Source: Aquila chrysaetos chrysaetos
Lineage: Eukaryota; Chordata; Aves; Accipitriformes; Accipitridae
Direction of reading: 5' to 3'
DNA length: 64,000 bases
Assembly (NCBI RefSeq): GCF_900496995.4
Contig: NC_044019.1
Location: 4,933,501-4,997,500, forward strand
Position numbers and translations under genes: made by a program. The notes beneath the pieces are model-generated. The model was not told the origin of the DNA and searched no databases. It saw only the letters and a list, made by a program, of their open reading frames with translations. Positions within the stretch are counted from its first letter, which is position 1. Each line of letters opens with the position of its first letter. Positions 1 through 10,196 of the stretch are shown piece after piece.

Positions 1-2000
1 AGGAGGGGAGGGCACGGGGATGAAGGATGGGGAGGCGGGTGTCGCGGGGATGCCGTGGTACCACCACGTGTGGTCAGGGCTGGCAGTGGGTGGGCTGGGA
101 GGGGGGGGGGGGCACACACGATGACACGCACTCGGGGTGGCACGGCAATGCCGAGCACCGCGCTGGCTGGGTTGGAACGGCCGTAATAATTCAAAGAGAG
201 AGCCGCCGAGCAAATATTACACCCCTATCCCAGAGCAGAGGAGAAGCTCCCCACGGGTACCCCCCAAATTTGGGGGCTCCAAAGAGGCAGACGCCGGGGA
301 AGGGGCTGGGGAAGGGCGAGAGCAGCAGCAAACCCAAACCCACCCATGCGTGTTCAAATATTTAGTGTGCACTTGCTAAGGTGCTTCTGCTGCCTTTAGG
401 GCATCGCTGTGTTTGAAGCATCAGAGAGGTGGGAACTGGGGTGGGGGGGGATGGGGAGCAAATGCCAGGGCTGCACTGGCGGGGGGGGGGGGTTCTCTCT
501 TTTCCAGCTGGGCTGGAGGCGGCCAAGGCTGGCCCCCGGCCACAGCGCAGGGAGCCCAGGAGGGCTGGGACAAGCTCAGCTTCGCCCCGAGCCGTGCGAA
601 GGCTGGCCCCTGCCTCGCCGCCCCCTCCCCGGCCACAGCCCCCAGACCCCGCAGGGCTACGCGTCTCTCCCTCCTCCTCCTCCTCCTCCTCCTTTTCCCC
701 CAGCCCCTACACGCCTCACTGGTCCCCCGCATTCCCGCTCGCCGGCACCCTGGGGTGTCCCCAAGCACCGACGTGGCCTGGGGGACAGCCGGCAGCTGCG
801 GCAACGTGGCGGTTGATGCCGGCAGCGGGACGGGGGCTGCTGCTCTTGCCAACGCCTCCGTGCCCGATGCCGGGGGCAGAAAGCGAGACGCCGACGGCAG
901 CGGCAGTGTGCCGAGGGCGGCGACGGCAGGCGTCGGGGCGAGGGACCGAGGGGACACGCGGGATAGCAGCGACGGGCTGGGGGGCTGCCGGAGAGATGCC
1001 AAAAGCCAAGGGGGGGATCGCAGCAGGACCCAGATCGCGGGGTGACGGGGGTCCCCAGGCCACCAAGGGAAGAAGCCCCTCCGGTTCGCCCGCCCTAGCC
1101 CCACGCACGCGTCGAGGAGGAGCCGCCGCGCCTGCCAGCCGAGGGACACCGGGCTTTGCCCCGTCGCCGCTCGCGCAGCCCTGTCCCCACGCCGTCCCCC
1201 GGCCACCGAACCCCCGGCTCCGCCACCCCCACCCTCTCGCTTGCCGATCCGACCCCCCCTCAGCTCATCCCTGTCCTCTCCCCAGCTCACCTGCCATCAC
1301 CCCCCCATCCGCCCGCCAGGCCCCGGCACGCCGCCCCTTCGCCTCCCCCGGCGTTTCGGCCGGTTCCTTTGGCGCACCCCAAACCCATGAGCATTTCCCA
1401 TTCCCCGGCCGGCAATCCGCTGGGAAAACCGGTCCCAAAAAACCTTCCCCGCATCCGCACCAGCTCTGCGGGTCTGGGGGGGCCGCGGGCTGGCCCCCCG
1501 CTCGCCAAGAACAATAGCGCCTTGTTCCAGCCCGACTCCGTCCTCTCCTGCCGGGCTGCAAACACCTCCCTGGGCAATGCGCTGGCCACTCTCACCTCTA
1601 CGTCTCTCTCGCTGTTTCCCAGCTCCCTCCTGACAAATCCCCGTTCCCGATCGCTTCTCCTCCCCGCGGGTCCATATTAAGCTACATTCTCCTTTCAGCT
1701 GGGTGGAAAACAGCAGTAATAACCATGTGGAGAGAGCCGTGCCCCCCACCTCCACTTCCCTCCCACTTTGGGGTTCAAATTTCATTTCAGCAAAAAAGCT
1801 TCCCCCGCCTCCAATTTCTTCCCCCAAACCGAGTCGCTGTCGTCTCGTCTGATCTCGGCAGGGGCCGTATGGATGCTCAGCTCCTCCTGGTTCAGGATCT
1901 GCTGCCAATCTGGACCTCGCAAACTGGTTCTCACACAGCTCCCGCCTAGCACCTCCCTCTCAGCATTTATTGTCCCTCCTCAGCCACCCAGCCCCAGCTT

Positions 2001-2094
2001 GCTCCCTGCCACCCTGCTCCCATGTCACCCGCTCCCTGCCACCCTGCTCCCATGTCACCCCGTTCCCCCTGCCACCCTGCTCCCATGCCACTCG
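2001..2094. repeat. Short tandem repeat, about 30-bp unit, three copies
   Basis: Two exact 30-bp copies (2001-2030 and 2031-2060) built on 'ccctgccaccctgctcccat' are followed by a third diverged copy. It lies in non-coding GC-rich sequence. Confidence 0.8.
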
Positions 2095-2455
2095 GCTGGC
2101 GATGCACGGGGTGCCACGCTCCCCTCCTACCCCTGCTTCTGCTCGGGTGCATCCATCCCAAACCGAGCTACCGAGTTCGCCGGGTGAGATTTATTCCCGG
2201 CGAATTCCCGGGGGGCCAGCGGGGCCGGCAGCTGGCAGGGAGCGGAGCAGCCCCGTTGCCTCCAGCGGAGCAGCCTCCTTCTTTCCCGCAGCTGAAGAGC
2301 TCATCTCCCTCGCCCAAGGCGCTCCGTCCTCCTCCAGATATTTTAGGCCCAGGTTTTGCGAGGAATGTACAGGCGCCGAGCCCAAGCCGATGCGCTGAAG
2401 TCAGCAGGAGGCGAAAAGCGTGCGTGGGGCTCGGGGCCCCGGGGGTGGCGGCACG

Positions 2456-2490
2456 GGGATGGGATGGGATGGGATGGGATGGGATGGGAT
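2456..2490. repeat. (GGGAT)7 microsatellite
   Basis: Seven perfect GGGAT pentanucleotide units in a row, in non-coding sequence. Probably polymorphic in length. Confidence 0.95.
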
Positions 2491-3652
2491 GCTGCTCCCT
2501 CCGCCTGGAGCTCGTTTAGTGGCGGGAAGGGCAGAGGTTGGAGCTGGCAGATGCCAGAACTGCTTTGCTCTCCCTCCGAGAGGATCAATAACACATTTCG
2601 CCGCTCCCCCGTCTCCCCGCATCGCACCAGGCCAGGCTGCATCGGCACTCGCCCGCGTGCACGCCTGCGCGGGGTGGGCTTCGACGCGGGGCGGGGGGGG
2701 TCCCCGCCGCCGTCCGTCCCCGTCCCCTTCACCGAGGAGGAGCAGGAGGCGTTTTCGCCGCGGTGACGTGTCCCCTGCCAGCACCTGCCCAGCCCCACCT
2801 TCACCCCCCCAGCTCCGCACGCCGACCCCGGCCCTGGCACGCCAAACCCTGCCCGCGCGCGTGCCGACGCCTCCCGCTAACACCCCCGAACGCCCGCACC
2901 CCACTGACCCCCCGCACCCCCAGCCCAGCACCCCCTCCGCGGCCCCCCCCCCCCCCCCCCCCGCCCCAGCCCCTCGGCAGCTCATCGCACCTCCCAGCCC
3001 AGCTCGGCGTCCCTGGGGGGGGGCTTCGCCCCGCCGCAAAGAGAGTCCCCGACGTGGCGGCGAGCAACCGCCCTTGTCACGGCCCCGCTGGCACGCAGGC
3101 GTCCTGCGTGCTCCAACAGGTGAGCCCCCGGGGCAGCGTTCCTGCCTGGGCCAGGAACTGTCCCCACCGGGCAGCCGGTTTGCAGGCATGTTCCTTCCCA
3201 GCACGTCCCTCCCTCCTTCTCCTTCGTATCCAGCCTCCCTCGGCCGGCAAAAAGGGGGAGCCGACGGATTTTAATGAGCTCCCCGGAGGCATCGCTCTGC
3301 ACCCCCCCCCACCCCTCCCTCCCCGCCTCTTCCCGCGCCCGGGAACCGATGCTCTGAAACACAACCCTCGGTGGCAAGCCTGGAAAAAAACCACAGGGCA
3401 CATTTCCCCCCCCCTCTTTCCCTCCTCGCCTCCCCCAGCTTTTTGCTCTCCTGCCGATGCCAAAGACCCAGCCGGGCTCTTGTGCTTTCACTCGCAGCTG
3501 CAGCTGCCGATTTTCGCTGTAAGCCCTTGTGCCTAGAAGGCCCAGAGCGAGGGATTCTGGGACGCGGTGATTGAAGACAGCACCAGCGCGGAGACCATTG
3601 CTCAGACTTTCCCTGTCTGTCGCCCCAACGTTCAACCCACAGAGAGGGAGGG

Positions 3653-3733
3653 AAAAAAAAAAAAAAAAAAAGGGAAAGAAAGGGAAAAAAAAAAAAAAAA
3701 AAAAAAAAGATGGAGAGAAAAAAAAAAAAAAAA
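3653..3733. repeat. A-rich low-complexity tract
   Basis: Four long A runs separated by single G-containing interruptions. No flanking target-site duplication or retroelement body is visible, so it is listed as low-complexity sequence and not as a retroposon tail. Confidence 0.85.
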
Positions 3734-6700
3734 CCCAACCGAAAAAAAAACTGGACTGGCGCTCGCCCCTTCCCACCCACGCAGAGCGGCACGCTCCGCT
3801 GCGCCGGCACCGAGAGCCCCAGCCTTCGCCCGGGTCAGCCAGCCCACAGGGCCAGGGCGAGCTCCCCAGGCCCACGACACCCCGGTGAACTCCTGGCTGC
3901 TTCACTTTGCAACGCCAAATCCCACCGCGAGCGCGCCGGATCCCTCTCACCAACGCAGCCCGCTGTACATCGCCTTAAAAACTCACAGCGGGCACCTTAG
4001 CGGCACCCCGTTTGTTTCCCCTCTGTGTTATTTTGAAAGAAAAACAATAACAACGCAGCTTTCGAGCCACCGTTTGCAGCACAGGGTAAATATCGGGGCG
4101 CGGGTGCGAGGGGAGGCGACGCCGCGCGCGATGCCGGGTCCTCATGCGAAGCCGAAACGCTCACCCGCGGCGGTGGGACCGTCGGGATGCACCCCGGAGC
4201 CAAGCAAACACCCTGGGCACATGTCACCACGTCCCCTCCACATGCAAAAGCCCCTGGGGGGGGGGGTCCCAGCACCCTGGGCATCCAGACGTGCCTAGGG
4301 AAAGTCCCACGGGACCAAATACCTGCCCTCCAGCACACGCACCGGGCCAAGGCATCGCTCAGCATGTGCCCCCGAGGCAGAGCAGGAACAACTCCAGCCC
4401 GGACGGACGGACGGATGAGCGGCGGGGAGCAGGGGAACCAGGCTGCGATGCCGCGGACCCCCCATGCCGGCGAGAGGAGGGGGCCTGCCGAGCATCTCCC
4501 GGCCAGCTGAGCCCTCGCGCCCCCAGAACCGCCGCCGGCATCGCCGGCTCCCCGAGGACCGCGGCCGGACCGCGCCGCACATCCCAGCCCTGAAGTTTGG
4601 CGGGCGGCGAGGCCGGGGAGGGGACGGCGGGGGACGGCGGGGGGGGGGACGGGACATCTGCGACGCATTCAGGGGCCATCCCGCATCCGGGCAGCCCGGC
4701 CACAGCCCAGCATCCAGCTGGCTGGCCCTGGGGGGGGGAGCCCTGCCTTATCACCAGGCAAAAATCCCCCCCCCTCCAGCCCGTCCCTCCCGCTCCCCCC
4801 TCACCACGCTCCCGTTAACGAGCCCGGAAGAAGGAAACAGCCCTCCCCACCGCTGCCCTGTTTACCAAGAGCTGGTTCCAAGCACTCGGGAGAATAGCAG
4901 GAGCATTTCAAGGCCCTGTTTCCACTCGGCTGACACACACTATTTATAGAAGCCCACAATTCTCCCAGAGCTTTCCTCGGGATCTCAGCAGAAATAGCCT
5001 GCCCCGGGTCTCTGCTGCCTCCTCTAAGGAGGCCAGGGCAGCGCCGGCCCCCCCCCCAGGCTTCCCGTAACCTTCCACGGGCTTCCATCGCTTCTCCTCC
5101 GCTGGCCGCCCTGCTCCCGGCATGTCCTTGGCTACTCCGTCCCCGTCACGGTGCCAACCCTTCGCCTCTCCCCCACTAATTCCCCCCCCCCCCCCCCCCC
5201 AAAACCCCAGCCATCACCACCTCCTGACGGATCGGTTCCCGGCGGGCGCGCGGTGGCTCCGGCGGGTACGCGGTGGCTCCGACCGGCGTCCGCTCGCCGG
5301 ACGGCGCAGGGAGGGAACCGGACTGTGGTTGACGGAGGGGGGGGGTGTAGTTGGGGGGGGGGGGGGTGGGGGGAGGCCAGCAGCCGGGTGAAAGCCACCT
5401 CCCGCCTGACTGCATCGGAGCGCGGCGGAGCCCCGGGGGACTCGCACCGGGGATGGAGTTGGCCTATTCAGGTTACAGAGACATGGCAGAGCGGAATTTG
5501 GCGCCGCGCCATCCCTTCTCCAGCCCCCCCCCCCCCCCGCCCTCCTCTTCCCCCCCTCCCCACCACCACCACCACCCTCCCCTGCAAATTCCTCAGCCCA
5601 GCAGGAGAAGCCAGTGTAAGGGGACACCTGGGGGGGGCGAGGAAGGCGGAGAGGATGGGGGAGGGCCTTGAGGAGGGGGGGGGGGGGGGCACAGATTCGG
5701 ACCCCACGCCCCCAGCGCCCGCCGTCTCCTGGGTAGAAAGCGAGCGGGCAGGATTCGTGCCCGTCGCCCCGGGGGTTCGCTTCTGCTCTCTGTCACGCCA
5801 GGATAAATCTGGAGCGACTCCACCGAGCGCCGGGGCTCGCGGCGGCACACAATGAGCTCAGCCCGTGGCTTTTGGTGGCTGTTCTGGCAGCCACGGGGCC
5901 GAGGGGCTGGATGCGCGAGGCCACCTGGTCACAGCTGGGGCCACGTCCTTCCCCGGGCACGTCAGCGAGCGGGGACCCAGGTGTCTCCACCTGCCCCTGG
6001 GCTTGGGGACACCAAACACGTCCCCGGGGTTGGCAGAGGGTCCGGCATTAGCGTGACCCCGGTGAGGGGGGGGGGGGGGTGACTCCAGCTCCCACCAAAA
6101 CCACCGGTCCCCCGTAGTCCCCAATCGCCGTGCAAACACCGAGGGGGCCGTGCCGGCGGGGGGGGGGGGGGGGGGGAGAGAGGGAGGGAGGGAGGGAGGG
6201 AGGGGGGGAATTTAAATCAGCTGATCGATAAAAACAAATCAGAGGGGGGATGACAGGCACCGAAGTGACAACCGCTCGCCGAGACCCGCGCCACGGACCA
6301 CGCAACTTCGCCGGCGGGGCTGGGGTGAGACCCCCCCCAAACACTCCCCACACCTACACACACACCACCACCCCCCCCCCCAGCCCCGGGGCTGCTCCCC
6401 GCGGGTCAGCCCGCCGTTCCCCGGGGCCAGGCTGCCAGGGGAAGGGGGGGGGGTAAGATGCTCTATCCCCCGGGGGGGCCCCCCCAAAGTCCCCCGGGAA
6501 GCCCGGCTAACCCCAAACGTTGTTGACACGCTCCGCTCCGGCGGCGGCCTGCCTTCTAGCGGACGGAGCCGGCTCTGACAGCTGTCACTCAGCGCTCGCA
6601 GCCGGAGGGGGGGGGGGGAGGCGACGGAGTAAGGAGGGGGGGGGGGGGCCGGCCAGGGGGAGGCGGCCGAACTCGTGGAGATCGCAGCCCCCCCCCGTCC

Positions 6701-7045
6701 GCCCTCGCCCTCCCCGTCGGGGGCTCGCCTCGGCCCCCCCCCCCCCGCACGCCCCTCCCCGCCCCAAGTGCCATTAAACTCCTGCAATTTGGCACCAACT
6801 CGCCGCGCAACTTCAGCGAAGGGGACGGCGGGGGGGGGGGGGACACGACGACGACGACACGACGGGGGACACGCCGCCTCCTTCCCCCCCCCCATCCCCT
6901 CCTCCGCCCCGCTCTCCCCGAAGGGGGTGTCCCGTGTGTCCTCCCCCCTCCTCCTCCCTCCCTCCCACCCCCCCCTTCCCCGTTTCCCACCCCCCCTCCC
7001 AGTCTCCCCAGCCCCACACAAAGGCGGGGGGTCCCCGGTACTCAC

Positions 7046-7470
7046 CCACCGGCTGCTGCGCTCCGAGCCCCTCGGAGCCCGCCCGCTTGGGGAGGCTCCT
7101 GCCGTCCGGGGGGGCTGCCTCCTGACCGGCCGCGGGAGTCCCGGAGCCCTCGGCACCGCTCGCCACCTTCAACGAGAGCATTTCCAGCGCCTCCTGCTCA
7201 CATTCTCCCCAGGCAACTCCGCTCCTGCCAGCCCGCCCCCTCCTCCGTCCCCTGCCTGCTCTTTCCTCTCCGCTTTCCTCCTTCCCTCTCCCCCCCCTCC
7301 CCCCCTCTATTTTTTTTTTTTCCGGGCTTTTCTCTCCCCTCTACCTCTTAGCTTTTTTTTTTTTTTTTTCTCCCTCTCTTTTTTTCCTCCTCTTTTTTTT
7401 TTTTTTTTCCTCTCTCCCCCCCCCCTTCGCCTCTCACACACACAAAAGGCAGCGGAGCGGGAGGCGGAGG
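7046..7470 (-). other. Candidate non-coding first exon (AHDC1 5' UTR), 5' limit uncertain
   Basis: On the minus strand the sequence reads GGTGG|GTGAGTACC, a near-consensus 5' splice site with the exon ending at 7046. The sequence upstream on the minus strand lies within the CpG island and has no good acceptor close by, as expected for a first exon. No conserved open frame crosses the donor, so it is taken as 5' UTR. The upper coordinate is a guess because the transcription start cannot be read from the sequence. Confidence 0.3.
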
Positions 7471-7570
7471 GGAACCGACCTCCCCTCTGCGCCTCCGCCG
7501 CTCGCCGCCTGCGGAAAGCAAAGAAAGACACAGCGCAGCAGAGCCCTGGCTTGCCGCTGCCTCCCCCCTT

Positions 7571-7650
7571 CCTCCACCTCCTCCTCCTCCTCCTCCCCTC
7601 CTCCTCCTCCTCCTCCTCCTCCTCCTACCACCTCCTCCTCCTCCCTCGCT
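7571..7650. repeat. (TCC)n trinucleotide repeat
   Basis: About 25 CTC/TCC units with two interruptions inside the CpG island; purine-rich on the minus strand. Typical promoter-proximal polypurine/polypyrimidine DNA that can form triplex structures. Confidence 0.85.
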
Positions 7651-8052
7651 CTTGCCTTCTGCCGCTCCCGGCTTTGTGGGGGCTGGGATAAAAAAAAAAA
7701 GGGGGGGAGCGGAGCCGGCGGCGAGGCGCGCCCTGCCCCTCTCTCCTCTCCCCGGGGCTCGGCGGGGACCGCGGCTTCGCTTCGCTCCGCTGTCAGCGGC
7801 ACGGCCAGCATCCGGCACCCCGGGGAGCCGTGCAGCACCACCGGGGCATGCCGGGCCTTGTAGTCCTTCCTTTCCCCCCCCCCCCCTTTTTTTTTTTTTT
7901 CCCCTCCTTCTTTCCTTTTCCCCCCCCCCCCCCCGCCCCTCTTTCTCCTCCCCGCTGCTGCGAAGCGCGCAGGGAGGGGCGCAAACGGGCGCGTCTCTGT
8001 TGCGCGCTTCTTGGGGAGGGGGATACTTAGGGGAGCGGGGGGGGGCATCCCC

Positions 8053-8099
8053 GGGGGGGGGGGGCAAAACCACTTCGGTGGTTTGCCCCCCCCCCCCCC
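8053..8099. repeat. Long near-perfect hairpin with TTCG loop
   Basis: Twelve G followed by CAAAACCAC pairs with GTGGTTTG followed by fourteen C, leaving TTCG (8074-8077) as the loop closed by a C-G pair, with a single bulged A in the left arm. As RNA this would be a very stable C(UUCG)G tetraloop hairpin. It lies at the edge of the CpG island. It could be a genuine inverted repeat or a fold-back artefact. Confidence 0.75.
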
Positions 8100-10150
8100 G
8101 GGGTTGCCCCCCCCCCCCCGAGGGTCCCAGTGGGATGCGTGGGACATTGCTGCCCTCTCCCGGGTTGCACCCGCACTGCGCACCCCCCCCCCCCCACTAA
8201 GGATGCAGGGTTGGAGGGGAGGGACACCCACACACACACGACGGGACAGCCCCTGCAGCCCCTCTCCATCTCAGCACCCCTGCGCCCTCACGCACCCCCA
8301 CGGAGCCACCCAAGTACCCCCCCCCTTTTTTTTTCCTTCACTTTTAATTGATTTTTTTTGAAGCAAAAGCTGTGTCTGGGGCCTGGAAACTTCCTTGCTG
8401 TTTGGTAACACCCTGCTCCTCCACGTTCTTTGGGGTACGGCACTGTGTCCCCTCTCGGCCAGGTCCCAGAAGGGATGGCTGGAGGGCGGGTGGTGACCAA
8501 GGCCCCTTGGGACAGCGGTGGCAGAGCAGGGAGATGCCCCCCAGCTCCCTGAGCACCCCATGACCTCCCTCCTCCCCATGGCTCCGTCGAGCATCTCCCC
8601 AGCACCTTCCCTCCAAGTCTCCGCCAATGTTAATGTTCCCGGAGCCGGGTAGATACAATATAATTAAAGTAGATAATACCACTGATGTTTGTTATGACAT
8701 TGTGTTTTTGTGAGTGACGAGTGAAGGGTTAACTCCAGGGAATTGGGAATATTGCTTGGCTGCTAATAACACGTGAGTCATCGATGAAATAACACATGGG
8801 TGCAGGGAGAGACACAGCACCTGGCTTTACAGCAGCCCTCCGCCTCGCCTGCGTGGTGCAGGTTGGGGTTTGCGGCATGTTTCTGGATCAACAGGCAGCG
8901 AGGAGCCAATCTGCGCTCAGGATATGCGCTGGGCACCCCAGCTTTGCCACCGGACTGGGATGAACTGGTGAGCTGGGGTCAAGCTGAGAGTTGTCTTCCA
9001 GCGGGGAACTATTGCACCCGAAATGCTGGCAGCTCCGTCGCTGGGGCTCCGTGCACCCCAGCGGGATCAGCAGGGATGGATCGGGGACCAGCTGGAGTCT
9101 GGAGACCCTGGATAAGGATGGGGACAGGTCTGCATCGCTCCTGGAAGCGGTGCAGAGAGGAGGCCTGGGCTCCAGCCCGGTCAGCAGAGGAATCTGCACA
9201 CGCAGACAGGATCGCTGCAATTGCTGGTGGCTGAGTGAGCAACTTTGCAGGCTTCCTCGTCCCCTCACCCTGAATGTCAGCTTTGAATTTTCTTGCTATT
9301 TTTAGGGACGGTTCAAAAAACGGGGAGGATCCCTCCCTTCTCGCCTTGCAGGGCTTTGCACCCTATGAATATTGCAAGGCTGTGTAGTGCTGTACCTGCG
9401 TGTGCACTGGGGGAGCGGGACGGAGGGACGGGTCAGCTGTCTTGCATGGGCAGGGAGAGAAGGAGGTCGTGCAAAAAACATTACATTGCAAGCAGAATGG
9501 GTTAGAATGTAAAAGATTTATTAATTTAATCCGAAGCATTAAAAGGTCATGTATTAATCAAAGAGATGCTTAAAACTGTCAAAGTCCTTTGTCAGGTTTG
9601 AAGTGCATCTCTATAGTTATCATAAAATATATATATCAGTCTGGCATGGAGCCCTCGGCAGGGCTGGGAGCGGGGTTGAGGAGCAAAGCAAGGCACTTTG
9701 CAGCGGGGTCCCTGAGGAGGGGCACCCACTTTCTGGCCCCACCAGGCTCCCATGGGTGCCCAGCACCCCCACGCTGATCTGGGTGCCTTGTGGGTTACCC
9801 CGTTTGTCCCCAGGCCTGCGTTTGTCCCCCCTCAAGTCAGGCTTGTGCCCCGCGGTTGTCCCCAGCTCTGCTGCGCGGGGTGGTTTGGGTTTGGGGCAGA
9901 GCTGGGGAGATGGATGTGATGGGTTTGGGAGCGGGGTCCTCCCCTTGCTGCCTGTTCAGAGACCCACCGGCGGGCACGGGTGGCAAGGGGGCATTGGGGC
10001 GGGGGAGCCGTGCCCACGCCACCCGTGTCACAACTCGGCGGGTGCTCAGCCCTGCCGGTATCTCTTTTTACCTGGGGAGGTGGGTGGCGGGGGCGGGTCC
10101 CCAGGGCCACCCGGGTCACCCGGGCACCCTGTCCCCCTCTCCCAGCCAAG

Positions 10151-10163
10151 TGCTGTGTCAGCA
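10151..10163. promoter_or_regulatory. MARE-like palindrome (Maf/NF-E2/NRF2/BACH family)
   Basis: The sequence TGCTGTGTCAGCA matches the T-MARE consensus TGCTGASTCAGCA at 12 of 13 positions. Such sites bind Maf dimers or CNC-Maf heterodimers. Binding is inferred from sequence only. Confidence 0.4.
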
Positions 10164-10184
10164 GCGTTGGCGTGGACTTACGCT

Positions 10185-10196
10185 ACCATCTAGTGG
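10185..10196 (-). promoter_or_regulatory. CTCF-like core motif
   Basis: On the minus strand CCACTAGATGGT matches the CTCF core CCASYAGRKGGC at 11 of 12 positions. It lies between the putative AHDC1 promoter and the FGR 3' end, where an insulator would be plausible. Confidence 0.35.

Larger units (their letters stand above)
1..7045. other. GC-rich non-coding stretch, probable 5' part of AHDC1 (no coding exon seen)
   Basis: Seven kilobases of very GC-rich DNA with many G or C homopolymers, CpG dinucleotides and simple repeats. Several long open frames occur on both strands, but they overlap each other, have proline/arginine/glycine-rich composition and match no family I recognise, so they look like products of base composition. 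By synteny with human 1p35-p36 (recalled, not searched), the gene to the left should be AHDC1 on the minus strand, which has non-coding 5' exons followed by one large coding exon. A minus-strand donor of good quality (CAG|GTGAGC) sits at 1291 and could end another 5' UTR exon. No protein feature is supported here. Confidence 0.4.
5000..8120 (-). promoter_or_regulatory. CpG island, candidate AHDC1 promoter region
   Basis: Extreme GC content with dense CpG, poly-G/poly-C runs and, on the plus strand, long polypyrimidine stretches (7250-7440, 7550-7650). It contains the strong minus-strand splice donor at 7046. In human, AHDC1 is transcribed away from FGR with its promoter adjacent to the FGR 3' end; the same arrangement here would put the AHDC1 transcription start in this island. 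The assignment rests on composition, one donor and synteny; the AHDC1 protein itself is not in the window. Confidence 0.4.

Noticed and set aside
421-1517. Several long open frames on both strands (up to about 360 codons).
   Set aside because: They overlap each other on opposite strands, are dominated by Pro, Ala, Arg and Gly from GC-rich DNA, have no recognisable domain, and sit in CpG-island-like sequence.
2401-3953. Long minus-strand open frames upstream of the CpG island.
   Set aside because: Composition-driven, Gly/Arg-rich and in part translations of A-runs (poly-Phe/Lys); no family resemblance.
5453-5671. A frame starting MELAYSGYRDMAERNLAP that looks protein-like at first.
   Set aside because: It runs quickly into poly-Pro and poly-His from C-runs, has no splice partner I can support, and the protein-like part is only about 18 residues.
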